Below are positions 1 through 8,338 of a DNA stretch of 64,000 nucleotides, one piece after another. Origin of the DNA: Chelativorans multitrophicus (GTDB lineage Bacteria; Pseudomonadota; Alphaproteobacteria; Rhizobiales; Rhizobiaceae). The stretch covers positions 1,426,001-1,490,000 of the forward strand of contig NZ_JAAAPL010000001.1 of the NCBI RefSeq assembly GCF_011317445.1, written 5' to 3'. The notes beneath the pieces were generated by a model. That model saw only the letters and a program-made list of their open reading frames with translations. It had not been told where the DNA came from and searched no databases. The translations under genes were made by a program, and so were the position numbers. Each line of letters starts with the position of its first letter. Position 1 is the stretch's first letter.

Positions 1-756
1 TTGCAGTCTGGTTACAAGCTAGGCCACGGCGAGAGCCCCATCATCTATAACATCATGAATTTCGCCAAGCCGCCAAAAGGCAAGCCGGCGCTTCTTTCGG
101 TCGACGACGCGCGCACGCTCTTCCACGAGTTCGGCCATGCGCTGCACGGCCTCCTCTCCGACGTCACCTGGCCCTCGATCGCCGGCACCTCGGTTGCGCG
201 GGATTTCGTCGAGCTTCCATCGCAGCTCTTTGAACACTGGTTCAGCACGCCCCAAGTGCTCTCGAAGCACGCGCGCCATGTCGAGACCGGCGAATCCATA
301 CCGGCGGAGCTGCTGGAGAAAATGCGCGCGGCGCGCAATTTCAACGCCGGTTTCGCCACGGTTGAATTCACGGCCTCCGCACTGGTCGACATGGCCTATC
401 ACGCACGCCCCGATGCTCCCGAAGACCCTCTCGCCTTTGAAGCCGAGGTGCTTGAGAAGCTTGCGAAGCCCGCGGCAGTTCCCATGCGGCATGCCACGCC
501 GCATTTTCTCCATGTGTTCTCGGGCGAAGGCTATTCGGCGGGCTACTATTCCTATCTCTGGTCGGAGGTGCTGGACGCGGACGCCTTCCGCGCCTTCGAG
601 GAAGCCGGCGATCCTTTCGATCAGGGCACTGCCGAAAAGCTGCGCCGCTACATCTATTCCGCAGGCGGTTCAGCGGATCCCGAGGAGCTTTACAAGACCT
701 TCCGCGGGCGATTGCCGAGCCCCGATGCTATGATGGAGAAGAAGGGGCTCGCTTGA
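1..756 (+). CDS. dcp: M3 family oligopeptidase / peptidyl-dipeptidase, C-terminal part
   Basis: The gene enters from the left edge, so only the last 251 residues are visible; the family is usually about 680 residues. The zinc-metallopeptidase signature HEFGH is at visible residues 42-46, and the Glu in the following FVELPSQ segment (about residue 71) is the expected third zinc ligand. M3 enzymes cleave short peptides in the cytoplasm or periplasm. The C-terminal helical half, including the HVFSGEGYSAGYYSYLWSE stretch that lines the active site in this family, is intact. The stop codon overlaps the next gene by 4 bp. Dcp rather than oligopeptidase A (PrlC) is a choice I cannot settle from this half. 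Confidence 0.9.
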   Translation: MQSGYKLGHGESPIIYNIMNFAKPPKGKPALLSVDDARTLFHEFGHALHGLLSDVTWPSIAGTSVARDFVELPSQLFEHWFSTPQVLSKHARHVETGESIPAELLEKMRAARNFNAGFATVEFTASALVDMAYHARPDAPEDPLAFEAEVLEKLAKPAAVPMRHATPHFLHVFSGEGYSAGYYSYLWSEVLDADAFRAFEEAGDPFDQGTAEKLRRYIYSAGGSADPEELYKTFRGRLPSPDAMMEKKGLA

Positions 757-2039
757 CCACAATAGATCCCCTCTCGCATGGGCTGTGGGAGAAGACGGCA
801 CCACCCGCGCCGCTGACCGAACATCTTTCGGGCGAAAAACGCGCCGACGTGGCAGTGGTCGGAGCGGGCTTCACCGGACTTTCCGCCGCCCTGCATCTTG
901 CACGAGCAGGTGTTTCGGTAGTGGTGCTCGAAGGCGCCGAGATCGGCTTCGGCGGCTCCGGCCGCAATGTCGGCCTCGTCAATGCTGGCCTATGGATCAT
1001 GCCGGACGAGGTTCCTGCCATCCTGGGCAGAGACTATGGGGAGAGGCTGCTAAATGCCCTGAGCGACGGGCCGCGTGTGGTTTTTGATCTCATCCGCAAT
1101 CATGACATCGATTGTGAAGCTGAACAGGCCGGAACCCTGCACTGCGCGGCGGACCGCAGAGGCCTGCGGGAGCTGGAAGACCGAGCGCGCCAATGGCAAG
1201 CTCGGGGCGCCCCGGTGCGGCTCCTGGGGAGCGATGAGACCGCAGCCCGCGTAGGAACCAGCGCCTATATGGGATCGCTGCTTGACGAGCGCGCGGGAAC
1301 GATCCAGCCGCTCGCCTATGTCCGGGGTCTCGCCCGAGCGGCGATCCAGGCGGGCGCGAAGGTCTTTACCCAGTCTCCCGTGGCCGGCGCCGAGCGCGAG
1401 ACCAGCGGCTGGCGGCTACGCACGCACCACGGAAGCGTGCGGGCCGACTGGATCATTGTGGCAACCAATGCCTACACGACGGCCCCCTGGCCGGAGATAC
1501 GTGCCGAGCTCATTCACCTGCCCTATTTCAATTTTGCCACGCCGCCGCTTCCCGAAGGAGCCCTTCAGCGAATCCTGCCCGGACGGGAGGGAATCTGGGA
1601 TACGAAGGAGATCCTGAGTTCGCTGCGCCGGGACCTGCAGGGCCGGCTGATCTTCGGCAGCGTCGGTGCATTGCGCGGGACGGGAGCGGCCGTTCATGCC
1701 GCCTGGGCAAAGCGCTCGCTGCGCAAGCTCTTCCCGTTCCTGGACGAAATCACCTTCGAAAGCGCCTGGTACGGCAAAATCGGCATGACCGTCGATGCCA
1801 CGCCCCGATTCCATCGCCTGGACCGAAATGTAATAGGGTTCAGCGGCTATAATGGCCGGGGCATCGCGCCGGGCACCGTCTTTGGGCAATATCTCGCCCG
1901 CCTGATCACGGGCGGGATCGGCGAGAAGGACCTGCCGCTGCCATTGACCGACCCGCGGGAGCAGCGGTTTCGTCCATTGCGCGAGTCCTACTATGAGGCG
2001 GGCGCACAGATTGCCCATTTTGTCGGCGCGAGGCTCTAA
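753..2039 (+). CDS. FAD-dependent oxidoreductase (DAO family, PuuB/OrdL-like)
   Basis: 428 residues from a TTG start that overlaps the stop of the upstream peptidase (TTGA). The N-terminal Rossmann dinucleotide-binding motif VVGAGFTGLSAALHLARAG lies near residue 33 and is followed by the FGGSGRNVG segment typical of amine and glycine oxidases that resemble gamma-glutamylputrescine oxidase. The C-terminal segment GFSGYNGRGIAPGTVFG is the second FAD contact. The likely reaction is oxidation of a secondary or primary amine with release of peroxide; the substrate cannot be read. Coupling to the peptidase suggests co-expression in peptide or amine turnover, but this is inference. Confidence 0.85.
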   Translation: MTTIDPLSHGLWEKTAPPAPLTEHLSGEKRADVAVVGAGFTGLSAALHLARAGVSVVVLEGAEIGFGGSGRNVGLVNAGLWIMPDEVPAILGRDYGERLLNALSDGPRVVFDLIRNHDIDCEAEQAGTLHCAADRRGLRELEDRARQWQARGAPVRLLGSDETAARVGTSAYMGSLLDERAGTIQPLAYVRGLARAAIQAGAKVFTQSPVAGAERETSGWRLRTHHGSVRADWIIVATNAYTTAPWPEIRAELIHLPYFNFATPPLPEGALQRILPGREGIWDTKEILSSLRRDLQGRLIFGSVGALRGTGAAVHAAWAKRSLRKLFPFLDEITFESAWYGKIGMTVDATPRFHRLDRNVIGFSGYNGRGIAPGTVFGQYLARLITGGIGEKDLPLPLTDPREQRFRPLRESYYEAGAQIAHFVGARL

Positions 2040-2214
2040 ACACCCGCCTACCCGGCCCCGGCCCACAGCGTTGAAATTGGTAAACATAATGTGTATAGCG
2101 TTTTCCTTTGGTGACCTCGGAGGCGATAACGTCATTCCGCCTTGTTTATGAGGATTTTACGGGCCGGTGTCACGAAAAGCATAGTTTTTTGTATTTTCTT
2201 TTTATGGGTTTTGT

Positions 2215-3126
2215 ATGCGAAATATCAGCATAAGAAAAATGTGGGTTTTCACCTGCGCTGTGGACGAAGGCAGCTTTACCGACGGTGCTCGGCGCGCTCA
2301 TATCTCACAGCCGGCTGCAGTCAACATTATCGATGAAATCGAGGAAACCGTGGGAGAACCGCTCTTCGAGCGTTCAGGCAAGACACGGCGCGCCATCCTC
2401 AATGCCCGGGGCAAGGAGGTCTACGACACCTTCGTCCGCACGCTTGCCGTTTACGAGCGCGCATTGGAGAGCATCTGCTCGAGCAAGCTGCAACGCCGCG
2501 TGCAGAAGATCCTCATTCAAAGCCCGTATGTCGCTTCGGTATCGGCGCTATGGCTCCGAAACCTGATTCCGCATCGGGCCGACACCCAGCTTTGCATCCA
2601 TTGCGCTGGCTGGCGGGAAATCATCACGGCGATAGAGAACCGCGAAGATTGCATGGCGCTGATCGACGGCGATATCCGTCCCAAGAACAGCGAGTATTTT
2701 ACAATCGGAAACGTGGAAATGGTCTTTATCGTCCCCGAGACCAATCGTCATTTCAATACAGATCTGCGGGAAATCACGTGGGAGGATGTGCCGGCGGATA
2801 CCCTTATCTATTCCGACATATGTCCTTTGGCCCTGGAGCGCGCCTACGGCAACCTCAAAGCGGCCCAGAACAACGCAAATGCTTTCACCGAGGTGAATTG
2901 CAGCACACTCCTGAAGAACTTCTGCCGCAAAGCAGGAGTGCCGGCCATCGTTCCGAAGAATCTCATGGAGATTGATGACAACGATATCCGCTTTTGCTGC
3001 TGCTCGTTTGCATACTCCAAGATTTTCATACCGCTTGGTATCTCGATTTCGCATGGAAACCGCATGAGAGGGAAAATCCTCGGACGCGATATCGAAAACG
3101 TCTTCGACAACCGTTTTTACATATAA
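2215..3126 (+). CDS. LysR-type transcriptional regulator beside the T3SS locus
   Basis: 303 residues. The first 60 form a LysR winged-helix: VFTCAVDEGSFTDGARR, then ISQPAAVNIIDEIEETVG, then PLFERSGKTRRA. The remainder fits a degenerate effector-binding domain and is unusually Cys-rich near its end (FCCCSF, about residue 262). The 175 bp upstream are AT-rich and hold its promoter. It is the first gene of a + strand run continuing into the putative T3SS substrates, so it may control the secretion locus. No TtsI-like response regulator, the usual rhizobial T3SS activator, is visible in the window. That regulatory role is inference. Confidence 0.85.
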   Translation: MRNISIRKMWVFTCAVDEGSFTDGARRAHISQPAAVNIIDEIEETVGEPLFERSGKTRRAILNARGKEVYDTFVRTLAVYERALESICSSKLQRRVQKILIQSPYVASVSALWLRNLIPHRADTQLCIHCAGWREIITAIENREDCMALIDGDIRPKNSEYFTIGNVEMVFIVPETNRHFNTDLREITWEDVPADTLIYSDICPLALERAYGNLKAAQNNANAFTEVNCSTLLKNFCRKAGVPAIVPKNLMEIDDNDIRFCCCSFAYSKIFIPLGISISHGNRMRGKILGRDIENVFDNRFYI

Positions 3127-3139
3127 GAGGGGACCGGGA

Positions 3140-3433
3140 ATGCACGCCTTGAGCAGCGGGCCCAACCTCATCGACGACGAGTTCGGAAAGTTTCCGCGTT
3201 ATATGAGCCTTATACCCGACGTTTTTTCCTTTTCCTATGAAGAAGCGTTCAAGGCAACCAAGCGATTCAAGAACAATTCTGATCTTGCCCAAGCCTTCGA
3301 AACACTCAGAGAATTTGTACTCGCTTCGGAGCTACCGGATGAGCAAAAGGATGAGTTGGCGCAGTTGATCTCGGACGAGATGGAGGTCATCTCCTACGCG
3401 GTGGTTTCGCGCACCTGCGTCGTGTCCATCTGA
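3140..3433 (+). CDS. Small acidic protein, possible T3SS substrate chaperone
   Basis: 97 residues, not recognised. It starts 13 bp after the LysR gene behind a GAGGGG ribosome site, so the two are probably co-transcribed. It is acidic, with many Asp and Glu in its second half (ELPDEQKDELAQLISDEMEV), and has no signal peptide or membrane segment. Small acidic cytoplasmic proteins encoded just before secreted substrates are often T3SS class I chaperones. This one precedes two candidate substrates and is separated from them by a hairpin. I see no diagnostic chaperone motif, so the role is a guess from size, charge and place. Confidence 0.55.
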   Translation: MHALSSGPNLIDDEFGKFPRYMSLIPDVFSFSYEEAFKATKRFKNNSDLAQAFETLREFVLASELPDEQKDELAQLISDEMEVISYAVVSRTCVVSI

Positions 3434-3477
3434 TCGGATAGGTTAGCTGGAACACCTCGCCGGTCTGACATGAAGAG

Positions 3478-3500
3478 GGCGGCATCCCCTGGGTGCCGCC
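3478..3500 (+). terminator. Probable intrinsic terminator after the LysR / small acidic gene pair
   Basis: The inverted repeat GGCGGCA / TGCCGCC gives a 7 bp perfect stem with a 9-nt loop, followed by TTCGGCTTTCC. The T-tract is weak, so it may attenuate rather than fully terminate. It lies 45 bp after the stop of the small acidic gene and 100 bp before the next start. Confidence 0.45.
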
Positions 3501-3600
3501 TTCGGCTTTCCATTCACGGTATTCCATTTTTCCATGCCGCTATCTGCGCGCACGGCGTTACCGCTCGACGGTTGCACAATAAACCAACTTCGAGTCATCC

Positions 3601-5274
3601 ATGGAACCAGCAAGTACGGCTATCCCCCTGCAGATCCTTTCTCATTCGCCAAGCGCACGGCTTCAATCGGTCGTACCGGGACAGATGCTACGTCGATCCA
3701 GCAGCTTGCCTCCTCGGCCCGCCGCCAGGGCCCTCCGGGCTGGACGATCAGAAAGCCAGGAGAATCTCCCTCAGATCAGGGATGCGGTTGCACGCGGCAG
3801 TCATTCCCATGCCGCTGGCCTGTCTGAGCCCATGGTCAATATGTTCCTTCGGAAGATCGGCCTCCAAATGGAACTGTGCGGAGACCGCCTTGCCATTACG
3901 CGCTATCCCGATATCGAGGCCGCGGAGGCCCAACGTGCGCCGTCGATCCGAGATCTTACGCAAATTTCCCACGCATTGATGTTGGCGGAAAACACCCCCG
4001 CGCAAATGGAAATTGCCAAGACGCTTTTGCCGGTCGTCAACGCGCTGCTGGTCGAGCATGCGCAAACGAAGGAAACCGGCGACGGCCTGAAGGACTGGGT
4101 GAAGACGCTCGCCAGAAACTATTGCTCGGTGCTCGGCGGCCGCGACCTGGCGATCGACGATGCTATTGGTGCCATCAACACCTATTTCTTCGACGTGATC
4201 GGATCGAATACAGCGCTGAACAGATCCAATATCGCGGCAGCGGCGCTGACGGCCACATTGATGCTCATGCCGACTATCGGAAAGAACCTGCCGGTCATCG
4301 TGGGAGCTGTTCGCGAGGGGCGCTATCAAGATGCCGTTCTTCCAGCTCTTTCGATCTGCGCCATTGCGGCCATGGCGGTCAATCCGACCACCGCCGCCAT
4401 TGGTTTGGACCGTGCGTCTGCCATCGCGGCAGCAGCAGGTAACGCGCTGATGATGGCGAACCTGCCCGAGATCATACAAGACGGCCGCGAGTGGGCCCAT
4501 CTCAAGCAGACGCGCTTTACACCAGAAACCCACCCTTTTACCTGCCTTGCACGCGATGAAGGGCTGATCGACCTCGGATTGCACACGGCTCTTGATTTCG
4601 TGCACGAAATCGGGGCGCAGGCAGGCTTCTTTGCACTCAATATCAGGAATGCGGTCCAGGGAGGAGATTCGGCCCGCAGTCCGGCCACATTTCCGCTGCT
4701 CGCTTTGCTTCTTGGCTCCTTTGCTCTGGATACAGCCAGGGGTGATCGTCCCTTTGCTGAATTCACGGCGGATTACAAGGCGCTAGCCGGCGAGCTGGCA
4801 GGTGTGAGCCATCACGACAATACGCGTCGGCAAGCCGCGCGGTTACTGCTTCAGCAGAAGATCGCCGAAACCTATGATGCGGATTACCGAGCGCTCCTAC
4901 GCCCCCTCGCCAAGCGATCCGCCATGACACAAGCAACACGCCAGCTTGGCGGAAATACCTTGTCCGATGCCGATGAGAAAACCTTCCTGAAAGGTCTGAT
5001 CAGCCGTTTTTGCGCAAGTGAGGATGCCAGAAACACAATTCGCGTCGCCATCGACAGGATTTACAAGTTCGATCGCTTCGATCCGGCTGAATATGCCGGC
5101 GGCGACGCAGCTGTCGGCGAAATCCTGCGCTTCGTTCAGAGCGAGAGGAACAGGGATAAAGGACTTTTGCGCGGCTCAAGAGGGCTGGCCTATTCCGACC
5201 ACGTCTACTCCGGCGTGATTGCGCATGCTGTCAAAAGCGCAGCTCTCCAGGAGCTCCAGCGCAATAGAGCATGA
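3601..5274 (+). CDS. Candidate T3SS-secreted protein 1 (unrecognised, 557 aa)
   Basis: I do not recognise this protein. The first 75 residues are rich in Ser, Pro, Ala and Arg and low in acidic residues (for example RRSSSLPPRPAARALRAGRS at 31-50), a composition common in T3SS export signals. The rest is predicted helical, with hydrophobic Ala-rich stretches at about 211-226, 246-262 and 360-375 that could be membrane-inserting. There is no Sec signal peptide. It lies opposite the T3SS operon and 48 bp before a second protein of similar build, so the two are probably one transcription unit. Effector and translocon pore protein are both possible; neither is shown. The ribosome site is weak, so the start is uncertain. 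Confidence 0.6.
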   Translation: MEPASTAIPLQILSHSPSARLQSVVPGQMLRRSSSLPPRPAARALRAGRSESQENLPQIRDAVARGSHSHAAGLSEPMVNMFLRKIGLQMELCGDRLAITRYPDIEAAEAQRAPSIRDLTQISHALMLAENTPAQMEIAKTLLPVVNALLVEHAQTKETGDGLKDWVKTLARNYCSVLGGRDLAIDDAIGAINTYFFDVIGSNTALNRSNIAAAALTATLMLMPTIGKNLPVIVGAVREGRYQDAVLPALSICAIAAMAVNPTTAAIGLDRASAIAAAAGNALMMANLPEIIQDGREWAHLKQTRFTPETHPFTCLARDEGLIDLGLHTALDFVHEIGAQAGFFALNIRNAVQGGDSARSPATFPLLALLLGSFALDTARGDRPFAEFTADYKALAGELAGVSHHDNTRRQAARLLLQQKIAETYDADYRALLRPLAKRSAMTQATRQLGGNTLSDADEKTFLKGLISRFCASEDARNTIRVAIDRIYKFDRFDPAEYAGGDAAVGEILRFVQSERNRDKGLLRGSRGLAYSDHVYSGVIAHAVKSAALQELQRNRA

Positions 5275-5322
5275 GACGAGATCTGTTCGTCGCCTGACAC
5301 CACTTATTTCAAGGAATTGACT

Positions 5323-6858
5323 ATGTTCCCATCGGTTAATAGCGCATCGCTGAGTGTAACTTATCTTCCCGACGGCACCACGACTTTTCACATAGGCGAT
5401 ACTCCTCCCACTCCACACCGCGCACCGCCGCCCACCTTCAACAACAGGACCATGGATAGCGAGAATGGAGGCAGGCAAAACCCTGTGCAGCGCCCGCAGG
5501 GCAGCTCGATCGCACTTTCAACGGGGGAAACAGCTCTTCCCCGCCGTGCCACCGCAGTGTCCGTAGAGTATCGGCAGGATTCGGTCTTCATCCACATCGA
5601 AGGGGATACATCGACGGTCGCGCCCAGGGCGGCATCCTCGACGGAGATCGACATGCCGCGCGCGGATATCGCCCTCGATATTCCGGAGCGGGAGACGATC
5701 GCGTCTCATTTGAGATCACTCATACGAGCGGATTTGCCCGAGGACATCCATGAAGGGCTTTCCACCCATTTCGACAGTGTCGGCGATCGCCTGGCCGAAA
5801 AGGGCGAGAAGCTCGAAGACATCATCGCACTTTCAAAAAAAGCATTGCGGCGGGACCTTATCGCGGCGGCCGCCGGTGGTGCGATCAAAAATATCCCCAG
5901 CATGGCGGCAGGGCTGAGCGCGGACTTTGTACCCCGCTTCTTTGCCTCTGCGGGGAGGTTCAATAATCCGGTCGACGAAGCGGCGACAGTCGGGGCGCAG
6001 ACTGCCGCATTCGAGCACGCAGCTGATACGATAGGGTGTTATGCGCTGTCCTTGCGCCTGGTCCCCTCCGATGCCGGCGACCGCTATTACCTGGCACCGA
6101 AAGTGGAGAAGCTGACCGGCCCCGCAGCGCAGGCGCAGGAGAAGCTGCAGCCCACTATGTGCCGGCAGGCGCTAAACCAGTTTGTGACGTCCCAGATTTC
6201 ACTCGTGAGAGCCTTGGTTGTGCTTCCGGTAGCAACCGCGGTTGATGCCGCAGGTTCGCGTGCAGCTACGGCTATCGCGGAGAATACGCTCAACAATGTG
6301 CTTCGCTTGCCGGCTGGGGCAGTAAAGGACGCGTGCCGCTATGGCATCGAATACTGGGCTGGCCGCTATGGCCCGTTGTGGCTATTTGGCCGGCAGGATT
6401 GGGAGCAGGTATACGATGATTTGAAGGCATCTCCCACTCGTGAACCAGTCGCGAACGCACTTTGCAGCGTGTTGGTGCTTCCGTATGACGCCGTCCGTCA
6501 TTTGGGGAGCAATGTCAAAAACTTCCTTTCGCCATCGAAATTGTTAGCCGGTGCGACCTTGGTCGGGGGATTCAGCATGTATGCGGCGGCCAGAGCGGGC
6601 GTGAAGGAAGGGGTGGAACGGCTGGGAGCCAATCGTGTGGCGGGAGATGGCATTGCGAAAGCCGTATCTCTTCCACTGAGGGGTATCGTCGTTGGAGCAG
6701 CGGAAATCATTGAAGGCCCTGCGCAAAAAGGATTCGAGAAGCTATCGGACGCGATCGACAGGCGACTGGCGTCTCTCTTGCAAACTAACAAGCCAAGCGG
6801 GACAGAGGACCGCACCGCTGCAGAAGACCGCAGTGGCAATGCATCGCAAATTGCTTAG
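5323..6858 (+). CDS. Candidate T3SS-secreted protein 2 (unrecognised, 511 aa)
   Basis: The ATG at 5323 sits 6 nt after AAGGAA and is preferred over the TTG at 5317, which touches that site. The first 110 residues are Ser/Thr/Pro-rich and look disordered (PPTPHRAPPPTFNN at about 28-41), again like a T3SS export region. The later part has several Ala/Gly/Val-rich hydrophobic stretches (LIAAAAGGAIKN, LVVLPVATAVDAAG, LLAGATLVGGFSMYAA) and a polar tail. No catalytic motif or Sec signal is seen. It is paired with the preceding 557-residue gene, but I see no clear sequence similarity between them. It could be an effector or a translocator. Confidence 0.6.
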   Translation: MFPSVNSASLSVTYLPDGTTTFHIGDTPPTPHRAPPPTFNNRTMDSENGGRQNPVQRPQGSSIALSTGETALPRRATAVSVEYRQDSVFIHIEGDTSTVAPRAASSTEIDMPRADIALDIPERETIASHLRSLIRADLPEDIHEGLSTHFDSVGDRLAEKGEKLEDIIALSKKALRRDLIAAAAGGAIKNIPSMAAGLSADFVPRFFASAGRFNNPVDEAATVGAQTAAFEHAADTIGCYALSLRLVPSDAGDRYYLAPKVEKLTGPAAQAQEKLQPTMCRQALNQFVTSQISLVRALVVLPVATAVDAAGSRAATAIAENTLNNVLRLPAGAVKDACRYGIEYWAGRYGPLWLFGRQDWEQVYDDLKASPTREPVANALCSVLVLPYDAVRHLGSNVKNFLSPSKLLAGATLVGGFSMYAAARAGVKEGVERLGANRVAGDGIAKAVSLPLRGIVVGAAEIIEGPAQKGFEKLSDAIDRRLASLLQTNKPSGTEDRTAAEDRSGNASQIA

Positions 6859-7238
6859 GCGGGCAACAGTTTGCTAGCGAGCACCGCCAGTCCCTTGCTC
6901 TGGATATCGCGCGTCCACCGATCCATCGTTGGGCGCGTGATCGCATGTAGGCGGGAGAGGCGAATGCGTCGATGATTCATTCGATCGCCCCTTGCCGGTC
7001 AAGGCAGGGGACCATCTGCTGCAAGTGCCTCTTGCTGGCCTAAGCCAGCTTCGCAGGGTATGCGCAACTGACGCTGAAAAGCGGCGACGGCTTTAGCATA
7101 ATCCTTGCGTTGCAGAACGAGCGACGCGTTTTCCGGGCGCGGATAGATTGGCCACTAAGGGCTAGCCACATTCGATTATGGGCGGCAAGCGATTTTGAAG
7201 AAAGAAGACTGATTGGGAAACACTGACGGGAGGATAAG
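6859..7238. other. 380 bp without a confident gene between convergent units
   Basis: This separates the + strand substrate genes from the - strand end of the T3SS cluster. On the - strand 6855-6980 holds a 41-codon open stretch from an ATG, ending in RWTRDIQSKGLAVLASKLLPA-like sequence and a TAA. It reads like the C-terminus of a longer protein and could be a gene remnant. No T-tract terminator is evident for either side, and nothing else is recognised. Confidence 0.3.
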
Positions 7239-7523
7239 TCAGCCAATATTGCGTTGCATTGACGCGATCAAGTTGAACTTGTCTGCCAGCTTGCTCAGAA
7301 GGCGCTCCGATTGTGCGTTTGCGATTGCGCGATCAGCCGAGAACGTGATTGTTCTGATCTGTTCGTCTACCAGTTCTTTTGTCAGAGTGTGGCTGTTCGA
7401 AGCTGTTGCAATCATATTTGCGCGAAACTGCGCCATCGCTTGCTGGACAAGCACTCGAATTACTTCCTGTGTCGGAGTGCTTTGCAATGCCGCCCCATCG
7501 GCAATCGTCTGAATTCCTTCCAT
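7239..7523 (-). CDS. Small orphan protein at the distal end of the T3SS cluster (94 aa)
   Basis: Not recognised. The ATG at 7523 is preferred over a GTG at 7535 because of the GAGAGAAAAT spacing. The protein is helical and polar with no signal peptide and ends LADKFNLIASMQRNIG. Rhizobial T3SS loci often end with small secreted or chaperone genes, and the size would fit a needle subunit, a chaperone or a pilus component. I do not see the conserved polar C-terminal half of known needle proteins. It follows the 139-residue gene across a strong hairpin, so they probably share a transcript. Confidence 0.5.
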   Translation of the reverse strand: MEGIQTIADGAALQSTPTQEVIRVLVQQAMAQFRANMIATASNSHTLTKELVDEQIRTITFSADRAIANAQSERLLSKLADKFNLIASMQRNIG

Positions 7524-7551
7524 ATTTTCTCTCACTGTACTCGCAGTAAAT

Positions 7552-7580
7552 CCGTGCCACGGGACGAACCCGCGGCACGG
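7552..7580 (-). other. Strong stem-loop between two small T3SS-locus genes
   Basis: CCGTGCC (7552-7558) pairs with GGCACGG (7574-7580). Inside it CGGG (7560-7563) pairs with CCCG (7569-7572), giving an 11 bp stem with one mismatch and a 5-nt loop ACGAA. There is no following T-run on either strand, so it is not a standard terminator. It lies 15 nt after the stop of the upstream gene and 28 nt before the next start. It may protect the 3' end of the upstream message or set a differential expression ratio. Confidence 0.6.
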
Positions 7581-7595
7581 AAGAACGATCGGTTG

Positions 7596-8015
7596 TTACG
7601 CCGCCGCCGTTTGAGAAAGTTTCTGCGTCGAGCTCTTCAACCAGCTCTGCGCATCTTCCTGCGCCGTCGTAAAGATCTCCTTGGCGTTGTTGGTCAGCGC
7701 GCGGTTATGCTGCATCTGCTGGGCAGTCTGCTGCTGCGCGTGCTCCATGGCATTGTTAAACATGGCTTGGTCATGGCTAACCTGCATATGCCGAATGATC
7801 TGGTTTTCCTGGTCATCCTGCAACATCTTCATCGTCTGCTGAAGACGATTGCTGTCTGCGACACCAGAAGCCGCATTACAGCCTCCCGACCATGCACCAG
7901 ACGCCTTGTTTGCCGCACCCAAAGCGCCCCTGGACATGCCCCCGACTGCATCGGCAACCGCGCCAACGATATGCCTGACCACTCCACCACCACCAAACAA
8001 AGCAACAGGACCCAT
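7596..8015 (-). CDS. Gly-rich / Gln-rich orphan protein, possible secreted component (139 aa)
   Basis: Not recognised. The start is set at ATG 8015, 6 nt after GGAG; in-frame ATG 8027 and TTG 8033 lie upstream without a good ribosome site. The N-terminal half is Gly/Ala-rich and weakly hydrophobic (VALFGGGGVVRHIVGAVADAVGG). The C-terminal half is a polar, Gln/Asn/His-rich amphipathic helix (NAMEHAQQQTAQQMQHNR), probably a coiled coil. A hydrophobic stretch plus coiled coil without a Sec signal is the build of T3SS filament or translocator proteins. Its place next to sctV makes a secreted extracellular part plausible, but homology is not shown. Confidence 0.5.
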   Translation of the reverse strand: MGPVALFGGGGVVRHIVGAVADAVGGMSRGALGAANKASGAWSGGCNAASGVADSNRLQQTMKMLQDDQENQIIRHMQVSHDQAMFNNAMEHAQQQTAQQMQHNRALTNNAKEIFTTAQEDAQSWLKSSTQKLSQTAAA

Positions 8016-8338
8016 AATGTTCTCCATAATCAATTGGTTTTAATGCGAATATGCTTGGCCAAAACCGAAACATGGCCAATGCACGCGAATGAATATCCTT
8101 GGCCTAGGAACACAACCGCCGCCCCTATCAGCGTCTAAAGGCGTCATCTTCGGACATTCAATTCCGCCCTAGCGAGGGACATCCGGACCGCTCTCAGACC
8201 ATCGAGTAGTGATAAATCTAAACCTGAAAATGCCTCCTTATTAAACTTTCGATTTCATCAACTTTCAAGATATACTTCCGATTTAGTAAATATCCTCTTC
8301 AAATTTTCTGATATGCTGACTGGCACTGAGTGACAGGC
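8016..8338. promoter_or_regulatory. AT-rich intergenic region, likely promoter for the two small - strand genes
   Basis: About 320 bp, much richer in A/T than its neighbours, between the sctV stop and the 139-residue gene. On the - strand near 8234-8240 there is a perfect AAGGAGG ribosome site with no ATG, GTG or TTG at usable distance, so it does not start a visible gene. The composition and length suggest an independent promoter for the downstream pair. No clear -35/-10 pair can be assigned by eye. Confidence 0.4.

Noticed and set aside
19-513. 164-codon frame on the - strand inside the peptidase
   Set aside because: It lies fully antisense to the HEFGH-containing M3 peptidase, whose motifs and codon pattern are clear. 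No ribosome site or known domain supports it.
8234-8240. Perfect ribosome site AAGGAGG on the - strand as start of a hidden small gene
   Set aside because: No ATG, GTG or TTG lies at a usable distance, and the following frames close quickly. It is kept only as a note in the intergenic region.
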